A stretch of 64,000 nucleotides of DNA from JANQPX01 sp965222015 (GCA_965222015.1 CBDCTL010000023.1:434001-498000), one strand, 5' to 3'; positions 16,371 through 25,685 are shown, counted from the stretch's first letter. Numbers and translations: made by a program. Notes: a model not told the origin generated them from the letters alone.

Positions 16371-17744
16371 ATGCAGGTCAAGGAACTATCCGCCGAGGGG
16401 CTGAAACGCGAATATCAGGTCGTGGTCGCGGCCGCGGAGATCGAGCAGCGTGTCGATCGACGGCTCGACGAGCTCAAGAAGACCATCAAGATGCCGGGCT
16501 TTCGCCCCGGCAAGGTGCCGGTCACCCTGCTGAAGAAGCAGTATGGCAAGTCCGTGCGCGGCGAGATCCTGGAGCAGGCGGTCAACGAGGGCTCGCAGCA
16601 GGCGATCAACGACAACGAGCTGAAGCCGGCTCTTCGCCCGAAGATCGAGCTCAAGTCCTTCGAGGACGGCAAGGATCTCGAGTTCAGCATGGAGCTCGAA
16701 GTCCTGCCCGACGTGCCCGCGGTCGATCTGAAGGCGATCGAACTCACCCGCATGAAGGCGCCGGTCACCGACGAGGCGCTGGCCGAGGCATTGGAGAATT
16801 TTTCGAAACGCTTTCAGGACTACGAGCCGCCCGCCAAGGCGAGGAAGGCCAAGGAAGGTGATCGCCTGACCATCAATTTCGTCGGCAAGGTGGATGACGA
16901 GGAATTCGAGGGCGGCAAGGCCGACGACTTTCCGCTGGTGCTCGGCTCCGGCTCCTTCATTCCCGGCTTCGAGGATCAGCTGGTCGGCGCCAAGGTCGAC
17001 GAGGACATGGACGTCAAGGTCACCTTCCCGGAAAGCTACGGCGCCGAAAACCTCGCCGGCAGGGACGCGGTTTTCCATGTCAAGGTCAAGGAGATCGCCG
17101 AGCCGAAGCCGGTCGAGCTCACCGACGACCTCGCCAAGGGCCAGGGTTTCGACGACGTCGAGGCGCTGAAGACCGCGATCCGCGAGAGCATGGAGAACGA
17201 CTACGGCAGCGTCTCCCGAGCGCGTATCAAGCGCTCGCTCCTCGATCATCTCGCGGACAACGTCAAGTTCGAGGTGCCGGCCGGCATGGTCGATCTCGAA
17301 TTCGAGGCGGTCTGGAAGCAGATCCAGGAGGAGCTCGAGAAGAACCCGGATCAGACCGACAAGTCCGAGGACGAGCTGAAGGAGGAATACAAGGACATCG
17401 CGGAGCGCCGCGTGCGCCTCGGCCTCGTTCTTTCCGACATCGGCCAGGCCAACGACCTCCAGGTCGAACAGAACGAGCTTCAGCAGGCGATGTTCGAGCA
17501 GGCCAGACGCTTTCCCGGGCAGGAAAAGCAGGTCTTCGAATATTTCCAGAAGAACCCGCAGGCGATCGAGCAGCTGAGAGCGCCGATCTACGAGGACAAG
17601 GTGGTCGACTTCATCCTGGAGATGGCCAAGGTCGAGGAAAAGGAAGTCTCGGTCGAGGAGCTGATGAAGGACCCGGACGCGGACGAAAGCGAGGAAGCGC
17701 CGAAGGCGAAGGGCAGGAAGAAGGCCAAGGAGGAGGAAGACTGA
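16371..17744 (+). CDS. tig: Trigger factor
   Basis: Trigger factor is the ribosome-bound chaperone and peptidyl-prolyl isomerase that meets nascent chains. The 457 residues contain the ribosome-binding signature GFRPGKVP (about residues 44-51). A central FKBP-type domain follows, with GDRLTINFVGKVDDEEFEGGKADDFPLVLGSGSFIPGFEDQLVG. Next comes the C-terminal helical cradle. An acidic and lysine-rich tail (DADESEEAPKAKGRKKAKEEED) ends it, common in alphaproteobacterial forms. I chose the ATG at 16371 (MQVKELSAEGLKREY), the conserved start; the frame opens upstream within the tRNA. It precedes clpP, clpX and lon in the conserved order. Confidence 0.95.
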   Translation: MQVKELSAEGLKREYQVVVAAAEIEQRVDRRLDELKKTIKMPGFRPGKVPVTLLKKQYGKSVRGEILEQAVNEGSQQAINDNELKPALRPKIELKSFEDGKDLEFSMELEVLPDVPAVDLKAIELTRMKAPVTDEALAEALENFSKRFQDYEPPAKARKAKEGDRLTINFVGKVDDEEFEGGKADDFPLVLGSGSFIPGFEDQLVGAKVDEDMDVKVTFPESYGAENLAGRDAVFHVKVKEIAEPKPVELTDDLAKGQGFDDVEALKTAIRESMENDYGSVSRARIKRSLLDHLADNVKFEVPAGMVDLEFEAVWKQIQEELEKNPDQTDKSEDELKEEYKDIAERRVRLGLVLSDIGQANDLQVEQNELQQAMFEQARRFPGQEKQVFEYFQKNPQAIEQLRAPIYEDKVVDFILEMAKVEEKEVSVEELMKDPDADESEEAPKAKGRKKAKEEED

Positions 17745-17830
17745 GCTTTCCGGCGGGCCGCCGCGACGCGACCCTTTACATTTCGCCCTGGCACGCCAGA
17801 TAGGCGTTTGGATGATTGATGGAGCTGTCG

Positions 17831-18433
17831 ATGAGCAATCTGGTACCCATGGTCGTGGAGCAGACCAGCCGAGGCGAGCGCGCCTACGACATCTATTCCA
17901 GGATGCTGAAGGAGCGGATCGTCTTTCTGACCGGTCCCGTGGAGGACAATGTCGCCAGCGTGATCACCGCGCAGCTCCTGTTTCTCGAAGCGGAAAACCC
18001 GGAGAAGGACATCTCCTTCTACATCAATTCGCCGGGCGGCGTGGTCAGCTCCGGCCTCGCGATCTACGACACCATGCAGTATATTCGCCCCGAGGTTTCG
18101 ACGCTCTGCATCGGCCAGGCCGCGTCCATGGGCTCGCTGCTTCTGGCCGGCGGCGCGCCCGGCAAGCGTTTCTGCCTGCCCCATGCCCGTGTGATGATCC
18201 ATCAGCCCTCCGGCGGCTTCCGCGGCCAGGCGACCGACATCGAGATCCACGCCAAGGAGATCCTCGACCTGCGCGCGCGCCTCAACCAGATCTACGCCGA
18301 GCACACCAAGCAGGACATCAAGATCATCGAGGCCAACATGGAGCGTGACAACTTCATGAGCGCCGACCAGGCCAAGGATTTCGGCCTGGTCGACGAGGTC
18401 GTCACCGAGCGCATCAAGCCGGACAGCGACTGA
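17831..18433 (+). CDS. clpP: ATP-dependent Clp protease proteolytic subunit
   Basis: ClpP forms the double heptameric proteolytic chamber that works with ClpX or ClpA. The 200 residues show the catalytic serine in GQAASMGSLLLAGG, the histidine in HARVMIHQPSGG and the aspartate in the AKDFGLVDEV region. The start at 17831 (MSNLVPMVVEQ) follows GGAG at 7 nt; in-frame ATGs 12 and 15 nt upstream are less likely. Confidence 0.96.
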   Translation: MSNLVPMVVEQTSRGERAYDIYSRMLKERIVFLTGPVEDNVASVITAQLLFLEAENPEKDISFYINSPGGVVSSGLAIYDTMQYIRPEVSTLCIGQAASMGSLLLAGGAPGKRFCLPHARVMIHQPSGGFRGQATDIEIHAKEILDLRARLNQIYAEHTKQDIKIIEANMERDNFMSADQAKDFGLVDEVVTERIKPDSD

Positions 18434-18644
18434 TCGTCACCCCGGGCGACGGCGTCGACAAGTCGGATTTTATCCCTAGACGGCGAAAAGGACGCGACGT
18501 TAAGCAAATTGTCACGTCTCCTCGTCCATGCTCGGACCGTTGTCGACCACCCGTCGATACGCGGATCGAATCGGATAAGCGGTTGTTCCGCGCTATCGGC
18601 CTCGTTACTATTTCGATTCCGTTCCTCGTCCAAACGGTGCCTTG

Positions 18645-19907
18645 ATGACCAAGTCCAACGGCGACGCCAAAAACACCCTCTACTGCTCGTTTTGCGGCAA
18701 GAGTCAGCATGAGGTCAGGAAGCTCATCGCTGGTCCGACCGTGTTCATCTGCGATGAATGCGTCGAACTCTGCATGGACATCATCCGCGAGGAGAACAAG
18801 ACCTCGCTCGGCAAAAGCCGGGCGGGCGTGCCGTCACCCCAGGAGATCAAGGGTGTTCTGGACGACTACGTGATCGGTCAGGAGCGCGCGAAGCGTGTTC
18901 TTTCGGTGGCGGTTCACAACCATTACAAGCGGCTTGCGCACGGCTCCAAGGGCGGGGATGTCGAGCTTGCGAAGTCCAACATCCTGCTGGTCGGGCCGAC
19001 CGGCTGCGGCAAGACGCTGCTGGCGCAGACCCTGGCGCGCACCCTCGACGTGCCGTTCACCATGGCGGATGCCACCACGCTCACCGAGGCGGGCTATGTC
19101 GGCGAGGACGTCGAGAACATCATCCTGAAGCTGCTGCAGGCCGCCGACTACAATGTCGAGCGCGCCCAGCGCGGCATCGTCTACATCGACGAGGTCGACA
19201 AGATCAGCCGGAAGTCGGAGAACCCCTCGATTACCCGGGACGTCTCGGGCGAGGGCGTGCAGCAGGCGCTCTTGAAGATCATCGAAGGCACGGTCGCGAG
19301 CGTTCCCCCGCAAGGCGGGCGGAAACATCCGCAGCAGGAGTTCCTGCAGGTCGACACCACCAACATCCTCTTCATCTGCGGCGGCGCGTTCGCGGGGCTG
19401 GACAAGATCGTGGCGGCGCGCGGCGTGCAGCGCTCCATGGGCTTCGGCGCCCAGGTGGCGGCTCCCGACGATCGCCAGGTGGGCGAGCTTCTGAGCGAGG
19501 TGGAGCCGGACGATCTGTTGAAATTCGGCCTGATCCCGGAGTTCGTCGGCCGTCTGCCGGTGGTGGCGACCCTTTCGGATCTGGACGAGGCGGCTTTGGT
19601 GCAGATCCTGACGGCGCCGAAAAACGCCCTCGTGAAGCAGTATCAAAAACTGTTCGAGATGGAGGACGTGCGTCTTTCCATGACCGACGACGCGCTGTCC
19701 GCGATCGCCAACAAGGCGATCGAGCGCAAGACCGGCGCCCGAGGCCTGCGATCGATCATGGAAACCATCCTGCTCGAAACCATGTTCGACCTCCCCGGAC
19801 TCCACGGCGTCGAGGAAGTCGTCATCAACAAGGACGTCGTCGGCAATACCGGAAAGCCGTTGATGATCTACGCCGATCGCCCCGAAGACGTCGAATCGGC
19901 GTCCTGA
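18645..19907 (+). CDS. clpX: ATP-dependent Clp protease ATP-binding subunit ClpX
   Basis: ClpX unfolds substrates and feeds them to ClpP. The 420 residues start with the zinc-binding domain (CSFCGK ... CDEC, about residues 14-38). The AAA+ module follows: Walker A GPTGCGKTLLAQ, pore loop GYVGEDVEN, Walker B YIDEVDKI, sensor GAFAGLDKIV and the arginine-containing IPEFVGRLPV block. The C-terminal small domain has RKTGARGLRSIMETILLETMFDLP. The ATG at 18645 is used; a TTG lies directly before it. A 211-bp gap separates it from clpP. Confidence 0.96.
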   Translation: MTKSNGDAKNTLYCSFCGKSQHEVRKLIAGPTVFICDECVELCMDIIREENKTSLGKSRAGVPSPQEIKGVLDDYVIGQERAKRVLSVAVHNHYKRLAHGSKGGDVELAKSNILLVGPTGCGKTLLAQTLARTLDVPFTMADATTLTEAGYVGEDVENIILKLLQAADYNVERAQRGIVYIDEVDKISRKSENPSITRDVSGEGVQQALLKIIEGTVASVPPQGGRKHPQQEFLQVDTTNILFICGGAFAGLDKIVAARGVQRSMGFGAQVAAPDDRQVGELLSEVEPDDLLKFGLIPEFVGRLPVVATLSDLDEAALVQILTAPKNALVKQYQKLFEMEDVRLSMTDDALSAIANKAIERKTGARGLRSIMETILLETMFDLPGLHGVEEVVINKDVVGNTGKPLMIYADRPEDVESAS

Positions 19908-19995
19908 CGGCGGTGTTCCAGGGCGGCCCTGTCCTTCAGTCACCGAGTGTTTACCGAAACCCTTGCCGTAGAACGCCCGGGCGCTCCGTCAAGAG

Positions 19996-20024
19996 GTTGA
20001 AACCTGGGAGAGCGAAGGCCATCT
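19996..20024 (+). promoter_or_regulatory. Possible heat-shock (sigma-32-type) promoter for lon
   Basis: GTTGAAAC, then 16 nt, then CCATCT, in the 244-bp clpX-lon gap. This resembles the CTTGAAA / CCCATNT pattern of sigma-32 promoters, and lon is heat-induced in many bacteria. The match is partial. Confidence 0.35.
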
Positions 20025-20112
20025 GCAGTCGGAGATGAGGAGGTGTGGCAGTCGCAAGACGCCAAGCTTCCGATCGAGCCGGTTTCGACGGCATGTCGGA
20101 ACTTTCGATGGT

Positions 20113-20140
20113 AAAGCGGTTCATGTCGAAACGCTTTTTT
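20113..20140 (+). terminator. Possible small hairpin with T-run before lon
   Basis: AAAGCG (20113-20118) and CGCTTT (20132-20137) with a 13-nt loop, followed by more T residues. It ends 11 nt before the lon start codon. It may end clpX transcripts or act in the lon leader. The stem is short, so support is weak. Confidence 0.3.
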
Positions 20141-20151
20141 GGTGAGACGTG

Positions 20152-22563
20152 ATGATCGATCAGCCCAAGACGTCGTTGTTCCCTGTCCTCCCGCTTCGCG
20201 ACATCGTGGTCTTTCCCCACATGATCGTGCCGCTGTTCGTCGGGCGCGAAAAATCGATCCGCGCGCTCGAAGAGGTGATGCGCGACGACAAGCAGATCCT
20301 GCTGGTGGCGCAGAAAAACGCCGGCCAGGACGATCCGGGCATCGATGACATCTACCGCGTCGGCACGGTCTCCAGCGTGCTGCAGCTCCTGAAGCTGCCC
20401 GACGGCACCGTCAAGGTGCTGGTCGAGGGCAATGCCCGCGCCGAAATCGGCAGCTTCGTCGACAATCCGAAATTCTTCCAGGCCGAGGCGGAACTCCTGC
20501 CGGAGGCCGACAGCGATCCGCGCGAGCTCGAAGCGCTCGGGCGCACGGTCGTCACCCAGTTCGAGCAATATGTGAAGCTCAACAAGAAGGTGCCGCCCGA
20601 GGTTCTGGTGTCGCTGAGCCAGATCGACGACCCGTCAAAGCTCGCCGACACCGTCGCCGCCCATCTCTCCCTCAAGATCTCCGACAAGCAGGACCTTCTG
20701 GAAACGTCCTCGCTCGCCGACCGGCTTGAACGCCTCTACGGCTTCATGGAGAGCGAGATCTCGGTTCTCCAGGTGGAAAAGCGCATCCGCTCGCGCGTCA
20801 AGCGCCAGATGGAGAAGACCCAGCGCGAATATTATCTGAACGAGCAGATGAAGGCGATCCAGAAGGAGCTGGGCGAGCTCGAGGACGGCAAGGACGAGGT
20901 GTCCGAGCTAGAGGAGAAGATCAAGAAGACCAAGCTCTCCAAGGAAGCGCGTGAAAAGTGCCTCACCGAGGTCAAGAAGCTGCGTTCCATGAGCCCGATG
21001 TCCGCTGAAGCGACGGTCGTCAGGAACTACCTCGACTGGATGTTGGGCATCCCCTGGAAAAAACGCTCCAAGATCTCGAAGGACATCATCCGCGCCGAGG
21101 AGATCCTGGACGAGGATCATTACGGCCTGGAAAAGGTCAAGGAACGGATCGTCGAATATCTCGCCGTGCAGCAGCGGGTCGACAAGATGCGGGGGCCGAT
21201 CCTCTGCCTGGTCGGCCCTCCGGGCGTGGGCAAGACCTCGCTCGGCAAATCGCTGGCGCGCGCCACGGGGCGGAACTTCGTGCGCTTCAGCCTCGGCGGC
21301 GTCCGGGACGAGGCCGAGATCCGCGGCCACAGGCGGACCTATATCGGCTCGATGCCCGGCAAGGTCATCCAGTCGATGAAGAAGGCCAAGACCTCGAACC
21401 CGCTGTTCATGCTGGACGAGCTGGACAAGATGGGCTCGGATTTCCGCGGCGACCCCTCGGCGGCCCTTCTCGAAGTGCTGGATCCCGAGCAGAATGCCAA
21501 TTTCAACGACCACTATCTCGAAGTCGACTACGACCTCTCGGACGTGATGTTCGTCTGCACGGCCAACACCCTTCGCATGCCGCAGCCGCTGCTGGACCGC
21601 CTCGAGGTGATCCGCATCCCCGGCTACACCGAGGACGAGAAGCTTGAGATCGCGAAACGCCATCTGATCCGAAAGCAGCTCGAATCCCACGGCGTGAAGC
21701 CCGAGGAGTGGTCGATCTCCGACGATGCGCTCCTGACCATGGTCAGACTCTACACCCGCGAGGCGGGCGTGCGTAATTTCGAGCGCGAGATCGCGGGGCT
21801 GATCCGCAAGGCGGCGCGGGAACTCCTGGTGGAGAAGAAGGACAAGATCCGGGTCACCAAGCGCAATCTCGAAAAATATGCCGGCGTGCCCAAATACCGT
21901 TTCGGCTCCGCCGAGGAGGAGGACCAGATCGGCGTCACTACCGGTCTCGCCTGGACCGAGGTCGGCGGCGAGCTGCTCTCGATCGAGGCGGTCACCATGC
22001 CCGGCAAGGGCCGCATGACCACCACCGGCAAGCTCGGCGACGTCATGACCGAATCGGTGCAGGCGGCGAAGAGCTTCGTGCGTTCACGCTCGGTCGAGCT
22101 GGGCATCCTGCCGCCGCGCTTCGACAAGATCGACATCCACGTCCACGTGCCCGAAGGCGCCACGCCCAAGGACGGGCCGTCCGCCGGCGTGGCGATGATC
22201 ACCTCGATCGTCTCGGTGCTCACCAAGATCCCGGTGAAGGCCAATCTCGCCATGACCGGCGAGATCACGCTCAGAGGCCGGGTGCTGCCGATCGGCGGGC
22301 TGAAGGAAAAGCTGCTCGCCGCGCTCAGAGGCGGCATCAAGACAGTGCTGATCCCGAAGGAGAACGAGAAGGATCTCGCGGACATTCCGGACAACGTCAA
22401 GAAAGGCCTGACGATCATCCCGGTCGCCGAGGTCGACGAGGTGCTGCGACAAGCGCTCCTGCACCTCCCGGAACCCGTCGAGTGGAGTGAGGTGGAGGCG
22501 GAGGCCGTCGCCGGCGCCGCGGCCGGCGATGCCGCCTCGACGTCAGGACAGCTGCCGAACTAG
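20152..22563 (+). CDS. lon: ATP-dependent protease Lon
   Basis: Lon is a cytosolic AAA+ serine protease for damaged and short-lived regulatory proteins. The 803 residues comprise an N-terminal substrate domain (LFPVLPLRDIVVFPHMIVPLFVGREKS), a coiled linker, and the ATPase with Walker A GPPGVGKTSLGKS and the RDEAEIRGHRRTYIGSMPGK loop. The protease domain follows, with the catalytic serine in PKDGPSAGVAM and the lysine about 40 residues on. I chose the ATG at 20152; a GTG directly before it is an alternative. The end carries a short Ala/Gly-rich tail. Confidence 0.96.
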   Translation: MIDQPKTSLFPVLPLRDIVVFPHMIVPLFVGREKSIRALEEVMRDDKQILLVAQKNAGQDDPGIDDIYRVGTVSSVLQLLKLPDGTVKVLVEGNARAEIGSFVDNPKFFQAEAELLPEADSDPRELEALGRTVVTQFEQYVKLNKKVPPEVLVSLSQIDDPSKLADTVAAHLSLKISDKQDLLETSSLADRLERLYGFMESEISVLQVEKRIRSRVKRQMEKTQREYYLNEQMKAIQKELGELEDGKDEVSELEEKIKKTKLSKEAREKCLTEVKKLRSMSPMSAEATVVRNYLDWMLGIPWKKRSKISKDIIRAEEILDEDHYGLEKVKERIVEYLAVQQRVDKMRGPILCLVGPPGVGKTSLGKSLARATGRNFVRFSLGGVRDEAEIRGHRRTYIGSMPGKVIQSMKKAKTSNPLFMLDELDKMGSDFRGDPSAALLEVLDPEQNANFNDHYLEVDYDLSDVMFVCTANTLRMPQPLLDRLEVIRIPGYTEDEKLEIAKRHLIRKQLESHGVKPEEWSISDDALLTMVRLYTREAGVRNFEREIAGLIRKAARELLVEKKDKIRVTKRNLEKYAGVPKYRFGSAEEEDQIGVTTGLAWTEVGGELLSIEAVTMPGKGRMTTTGKLGDVMTESVQAAKSFVRSRSVELGILPPRFDKIDIHVHVPEGATPKDGPSAGVAMITSIVSVLTKIPVKANLAMTGEITLRGRVLPIGGLKEKLLAALRGGIKTVLIPKENEKDLADIPDNVKKGLTIIPVAEVDEVLRQALLHLPEPVEWSEVEAEAVAGAAAGDAASTSGQLPN

Positions 22564-22636
22564 CCGATTAGGCGAAAGAATCCACAGATTTTTTCCGGCA
22601 AAGGCGCAAAATGCTGTTTTCTTTGGCGTCAAGGCG

Positions 22637-22666
22637 TTGACGGCCCGGTTGCGGCGGACTTAGGTT
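22637..22666 (+). promoter_or_regulatory. Sigma-70-type promoter of hupB
   Basis: TTGACG (22637-22642), an 18-nt spacer, then TAGGTT (22661-22666), in the 162-bp gap before hupB. Strong separate promoters are usual for HU genes. Confidence 0.5.
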
Positions 22667-22725
22667 ACGCCCGACTTGCTGGAGATTGCTCCAGAACCCT
22701 ACTCCAATGTTAAAGGGGTTACACT

Positions 22726-22998
22726 GTGAACAAGAACGATCTGGTTGCTGCAGTCGCCGAGAAGTGCGGCATGTCCAAGACCGATGTCGGTAAGGTTGTC
22801 GACGCCACGCTCGAAGGCATCACCGATGCGCTGAAGCGTGACGACGAAGTTCGCCTGGTCGGCTTCGGCACCTACAGCGTCGCCCAGCGCAATGCGTCGC
22901 AGGGCCGGAACCCGCGCACGGGCGAGCCGATCAAGATTCCGGCGTCCAAGCTGCCGAAATTCAAGGCCGGCAAGCAGCTCCGCGACGCCCTCAACTAG
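22726..22998 (+). CDS. hupB: DNA-binding protein HU
   Basis: HU is a small dimeric nucleoid protein that bends and compacts DNA. The 90 residues show the whole fold: MNKNDLVAAVAEKCGMSKTD, DEVRLVGFGTYSVAQRNASQGRNPRTGEPIKIPASKLPKFKAGKQL, including the GFG and the RNPRTG DNA-binding arm. The start codon is GTG with AAAGGGG upstream. It follows lon as in most alphaproteobacteria and has its own promoter and terminator. Confidence 0.96.
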   Translation: MNKNDLVAAVAEKCGMSKTDVGKVVDATLEGITDALKRDDEVRLVGFGTYSVAQRNASQGRNPRTGEPIKIPASKLPKFKAGKQLRDALN

Positions 22999-23009
22999 TT
23001 TCGATCGAA

Positions 23010-23046
23010 CGGCTGCCGGCCGGAAACGACCGGTAGCCGCTTTTTC
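23010..23046 (+). terminator. Rho-independent terminator of hupB
   Basis: Stem CGGCTGCCGG (23010-23019) pairs with CCGGTAGCCG (23030-23039), with one G-U pair, around a 10-nt loop. A TTTTT run follows (23041-23045). It starts 11 nt after the hupB stop codon. Confidence 0.85.
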
Positions 23047-23288
23047 TCGCCCTCACGCTGGATGTCGGCCAAGGCGACGGCCGCTTCAATGTGAAGGCCT
23101 GACCCCGACAGTGGTCGTAGCGGGAACGTCATTGACAGGTTGACGGGATCAGGTGAGGGATGGCGGCATCGCCTCACCGGTCCCTCGTTCAGTTCGAGCC
23201 GTCGGGGTTCCGGCGGCTTCTTCATGTCCGCTCCGCTAGACTGCCTTACGGACGAAACGGCGCGCGCCTTCGCAATCGAGGAAGAGCC

Positions 23289-23804
23289 ATGCGCATCAGA
23301 CCGGCCGAGCCTTCGGACCTCGAAGCGGTCCAGGCCATCTATGCCCTCGAAGTGCTCGAAGGCACCGCCTCCTTCGAGACCACGCCACCCGATCTCGCCG
23401 ATATCGAACGACGTCACCACGCCGTGCTGGACGCGGGCCTCCCTTTCCTGGTCGCTGATGACGGCGCCATCGGCGGCTACGCCTATGCAGCACCTTACCG
23501 CGATCGCCCCGCCTATTTCCCGACCGTGGAGGACTCGGTCTATGTGGCCCGCTCCCATCGCGGGCGCGGTATCGGCAGCGCGCTACTCGAAGGCGTAATC
23601 GTCGCCTCGATCGCCGCCGGCCGGCGGCAGATGGTGGCGGTGATCGGCGACAGCGCCAATCTCGGCTCGATCCGGCTCCACGAGAAGGCCGGCTTTCGCA
23701 TGGTCGGCACGCTCGAAGACGTCGGCTTCAAGTTCGGCCGTTTCGTCGACACGGTGATGATGCAGCGGAGTCTGGTCCACGATCCAAAGAACGGCCGTCC
23801 TTAA
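23289..23804 (+). CDS. GNAT N-acetyltransferase, phosphinothricin-acetyltransferase-like
   Basis: This 172-residue acetyl-CoA-dependent acetyltransferase begins MRIRPAEPSDLEAVQAIYALEVLEGTASFETTPPD, the usual opening of the Pat/MddA branch. The acetyl-CoA loop SHRGRGIGSALLEGVI is followed by VAVIGDSANLGSIRLHEKAGFRMVGTLEDVGFKFGRFVDTVMMQR. Relatives act on phosphinothricin or methionine sulfoximine and sulfone, which guards against these glutamine synthetase inhibitors; the true substrate here is not shown. I chose the ATG at 23289 with GAGGAAGAG upstream. Confidence 0.88.
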   Translation: MRIRPAEPSDLEAVQAIYALEVLEGTASFETTPPDLADIERRHHAVLDAGLPFLVADDGAIGGYAYAAPYRDRPAYFPTVEDSVYVARSHRGRGIGSALLEGVIVASIAAGRRQMVAVIGDSANLGSIRLHEKAGFRMVGTLEDVGFKFGRFVDTVMMQRSLVHDPKNGRP

Positions 23805-23881
23805 CCGGCTCTCGATGATTGGCTGAAAACCCGGTCCGTGCCATGCTTGATCGCATGCGAAAGCTGTTCGGAGGGTGGACG

Positions 23882-25171
23882 ATGCGCATCGATCTGAATT
23901 ACGGCAAAGAGGGGCTTTCCCTCGAGCTTGCGGACGATCTCGACGTCCACGTCATCCGAAAGCCCGACATGCCCGTGCTGCCGGCGCCCGAGGACGCGAT
24001 CCGAGAGGCGCTCGCCGAACCGGTCGGAACAGCGCCGCTGGCCGAGCTCGCGAAGGGCAGGAAAACCGCCTGCATTCTGATCTGCGACATCACGCGGCCG
24101 GTTCCCAACCATCTGTTCCTGCGTCCGATGATCGGAACCCTGTTGGCCGCAGGCCTGCCGGCGTCCGGCATCACGGTGCTGGTCGCCACCGGCCTGCATC
24201 GCCCCAACGAAGGCGAGGAACTGGCCGAGCTGATCGGCGATCCCTGGGTGCTCGACACGGTCGAGGTCGCCAACCATTTCGCCCGCGACGATGCCGCCCA
24301 TGCCGATCTCGGCGTCACCCCGACCCGCGGCACGCCGGTGAAGCTGGACCGTCGGCTGGTCGACGCCGACCTCAAGATCGCGACCGGCCTGGTCGAGCCC
24401 CACTTCATGGCGGGCTATTCCGGCGGCAGGAAGGTGATCGCGCCTGGCGTCGCCCACAAGGACACTATCACGACCTTTCACAGCGCCCGCTTCATGGCGG
24501 ATCCGGCCGCCGACAATGGCGTGCTCGACGGCAACCCGCTGCATGAGGAGCAGCTCGAGATCGTGAAAATGCTGGGCGGTGCGCTCGCCCTCAACACCAT
24601 CATCGACGAGGAGCGGCGTCTCTCCTTCGTGAATTTCGGCGAGATCGTCGAAAGCCATCTGCTGACGGTCGAGCGCGTGCGCGCCTTCGCCGAAGTACCG
24701 GTGCCGGAACGTTTCCGAACGGTGGTGACCACGGCCGCGGGCTATCCGCTGGACAAGACCTACTACCAGACCGTGAAGGGCATGGTCGGCCCGATCGACA
24801 TTCTGGAGCCGGGCGGCGATCTGATCATCGCGTCTGCCTGCTCCGAGGGCATGGGCTCCCCGGAATTCGTCGACGCCCAGCGCCGCCTGGTCGCCGAGGG
24901 CCCGGACGGTTTTTTCGAAGCGATCTCGAAAAAGCGCTTCGCCGACATCGACGAGTGGCAAAGCCAGATGCAGCTCAAGCCGATGCGACGGGGCAGCATC
25001 CACCTCTACACCGAGGGGCTTTCCGACGCGGACCTCGGCCTCACCGGCGTCGAAACCGCGGAAAGCCTCAGCGCTGCGATCGAGGCGAGCGTGGCTTCGA
25101 GCGGCGAGCGGAAACTCGCCGTGATCCCCGAGGGCCCCTATGTGATCCCGGTCTACCGGCCCGCCGCATGA
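23882..25171 (+). CDS. LarA-family nickel-pincer-dependent racemase/epimerase (DUF2088)
   Basis: This 429-residue protein belongs to the lactate racemase LarA superfamily, enzymes that use a covalently bound nickel-pincer nucleotide to racemise 2-hydroxyacids. Family blocks are CDITRPVPNHLFLRPMI, VATGLHRPNEGEELAELIG, GLVEPHFMAGYSGGRKVIAPGVA (with the lysine that binds the cofactor in LarA) and TAAGYPLDKTYYQTVKGM. The ATG at 23882 has GGAGGGTG at 4-8 nt. The cofactor-making genes larB, larC and larE are not in this window. The substrate could be lactate, malate, phenyllactate or another hydroxyacid. The stop overlaps the next start (ATGA). Confidence 0.85.
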   Translation: MRIDLNYGKEGLSLELADDLDVHVIRKPDMPVLPAPEDAIREALAEPVGTAPLAELAKGRKTACILICDITRPVPNHLFLRPMIGTLLAAGLPASGITVLVATGLHRPNEGEELAELIGDPWVLDTVEVANHFARDDAAHADLGVTPTRGTPVKLDRRLVDADLKIATGLVEPHFMAGYSGGRKVIAPGVAHKDTITTFHSARFMADPAADNGVLDGNPLHEEQLEIVKMLGGALALNTIIDEERRLSFVNFGEIVESHLLTVERVRAFAEVPVPERFRTVVTTAAGYPLDKTYYQTVKGMVGPIDILEPGGDLIIASACSEGMGSPEFVDAQRRLVAEGPDGFFEAISKKRFADIDEWQSQMQLKPMRRGSIHLYTEGLSDADLGLTGVETAESLSAAIEASVASSGERKLAVIPEGPYVIPVYRPAA

Positions 25172-25674
25172 CCGGGGAGGCGGGATCGACGTTCTTCATC
25201 CGTGAAGCCGGCTCCGACGACAAAGCGGCGATCTGGCGGATCATCGAGCCGGTGATCCGAGCCGGCGAGACCTATGCGCTACCGAGTGAAATGAGCGAAG
25301 AGGCGGCGATCGCATTCTGGTTCGGCGAAGGCCATCACGTCTACGTTGCGCAGGACGGCGACGATCCGCTCGGCACCTATTTCCTTCGCGCCAACAAGCA
25401 GGGCGCCGGCGATCACGTCGCCAATGCCGGCTACGTCACCGCCGAGCGCGCGCGCGGCCGCGGCATCGCCGCCGCCATGTGCCGCGACTCGATCGAACGC
25501 GCGAAAGATCTCGGATTTCTCGCTCTCCAGTTCAACTTCGTGGTCGCCACCAACGAAGGGGCCGTCCGGCTCTGGCAGCGTCTCGGCTTCGAGACCGTCG
25601 GCCGGCTGCCGAACGCCTTTCGCCACCCGAGCGCCGGCCTCGTCGATGCGCTGGTGATGCACCGCACCCTCTGA
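25168..25674 (+). CDS. GNAT N-acetyltransferase coupled to larA-like gene
   Basis: A 168-residue acetyltransferase with FFIREAGSDDKAAIWRIIEPVIRAGETYALP at the N-terminus. The acetyl-CoA-binding ERARGRGIAAAMCRDSIERAKDLGF follows, then FVVATNEGAVRLWQRLGFETVGRLPNAFRHPSAGLVDALVMHR. It overlaps the LarA-type gene by 4 nt (ATGA), so its translation is coupled to it. The target molecule is unknown. Confidence 0.86.
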   Translation: MTGEAGSTFFIREAGSDDKAAIWRIIEPVIRAGETYALPSEMSEEAAIAFWFGEGHHVYVAQDGDDPLGTYFLRANKQGAGDHVANAGYVTAERARGRGIAAAMCRDSIERAKDLGFLALQFNFVVATNEGAVRLWQRLGFETVGRLPNAFRHPSAGLVDALVMHRTL

Positions 25675-25685
25675 GAACGAGTGGC

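Noticed and set aside
22564..22640. Possible terminator after lon
   Set aside because: The imperfect GCAAAG/CTTTGGC pairing has no T-run after it, so it does not meet the usual pattern.
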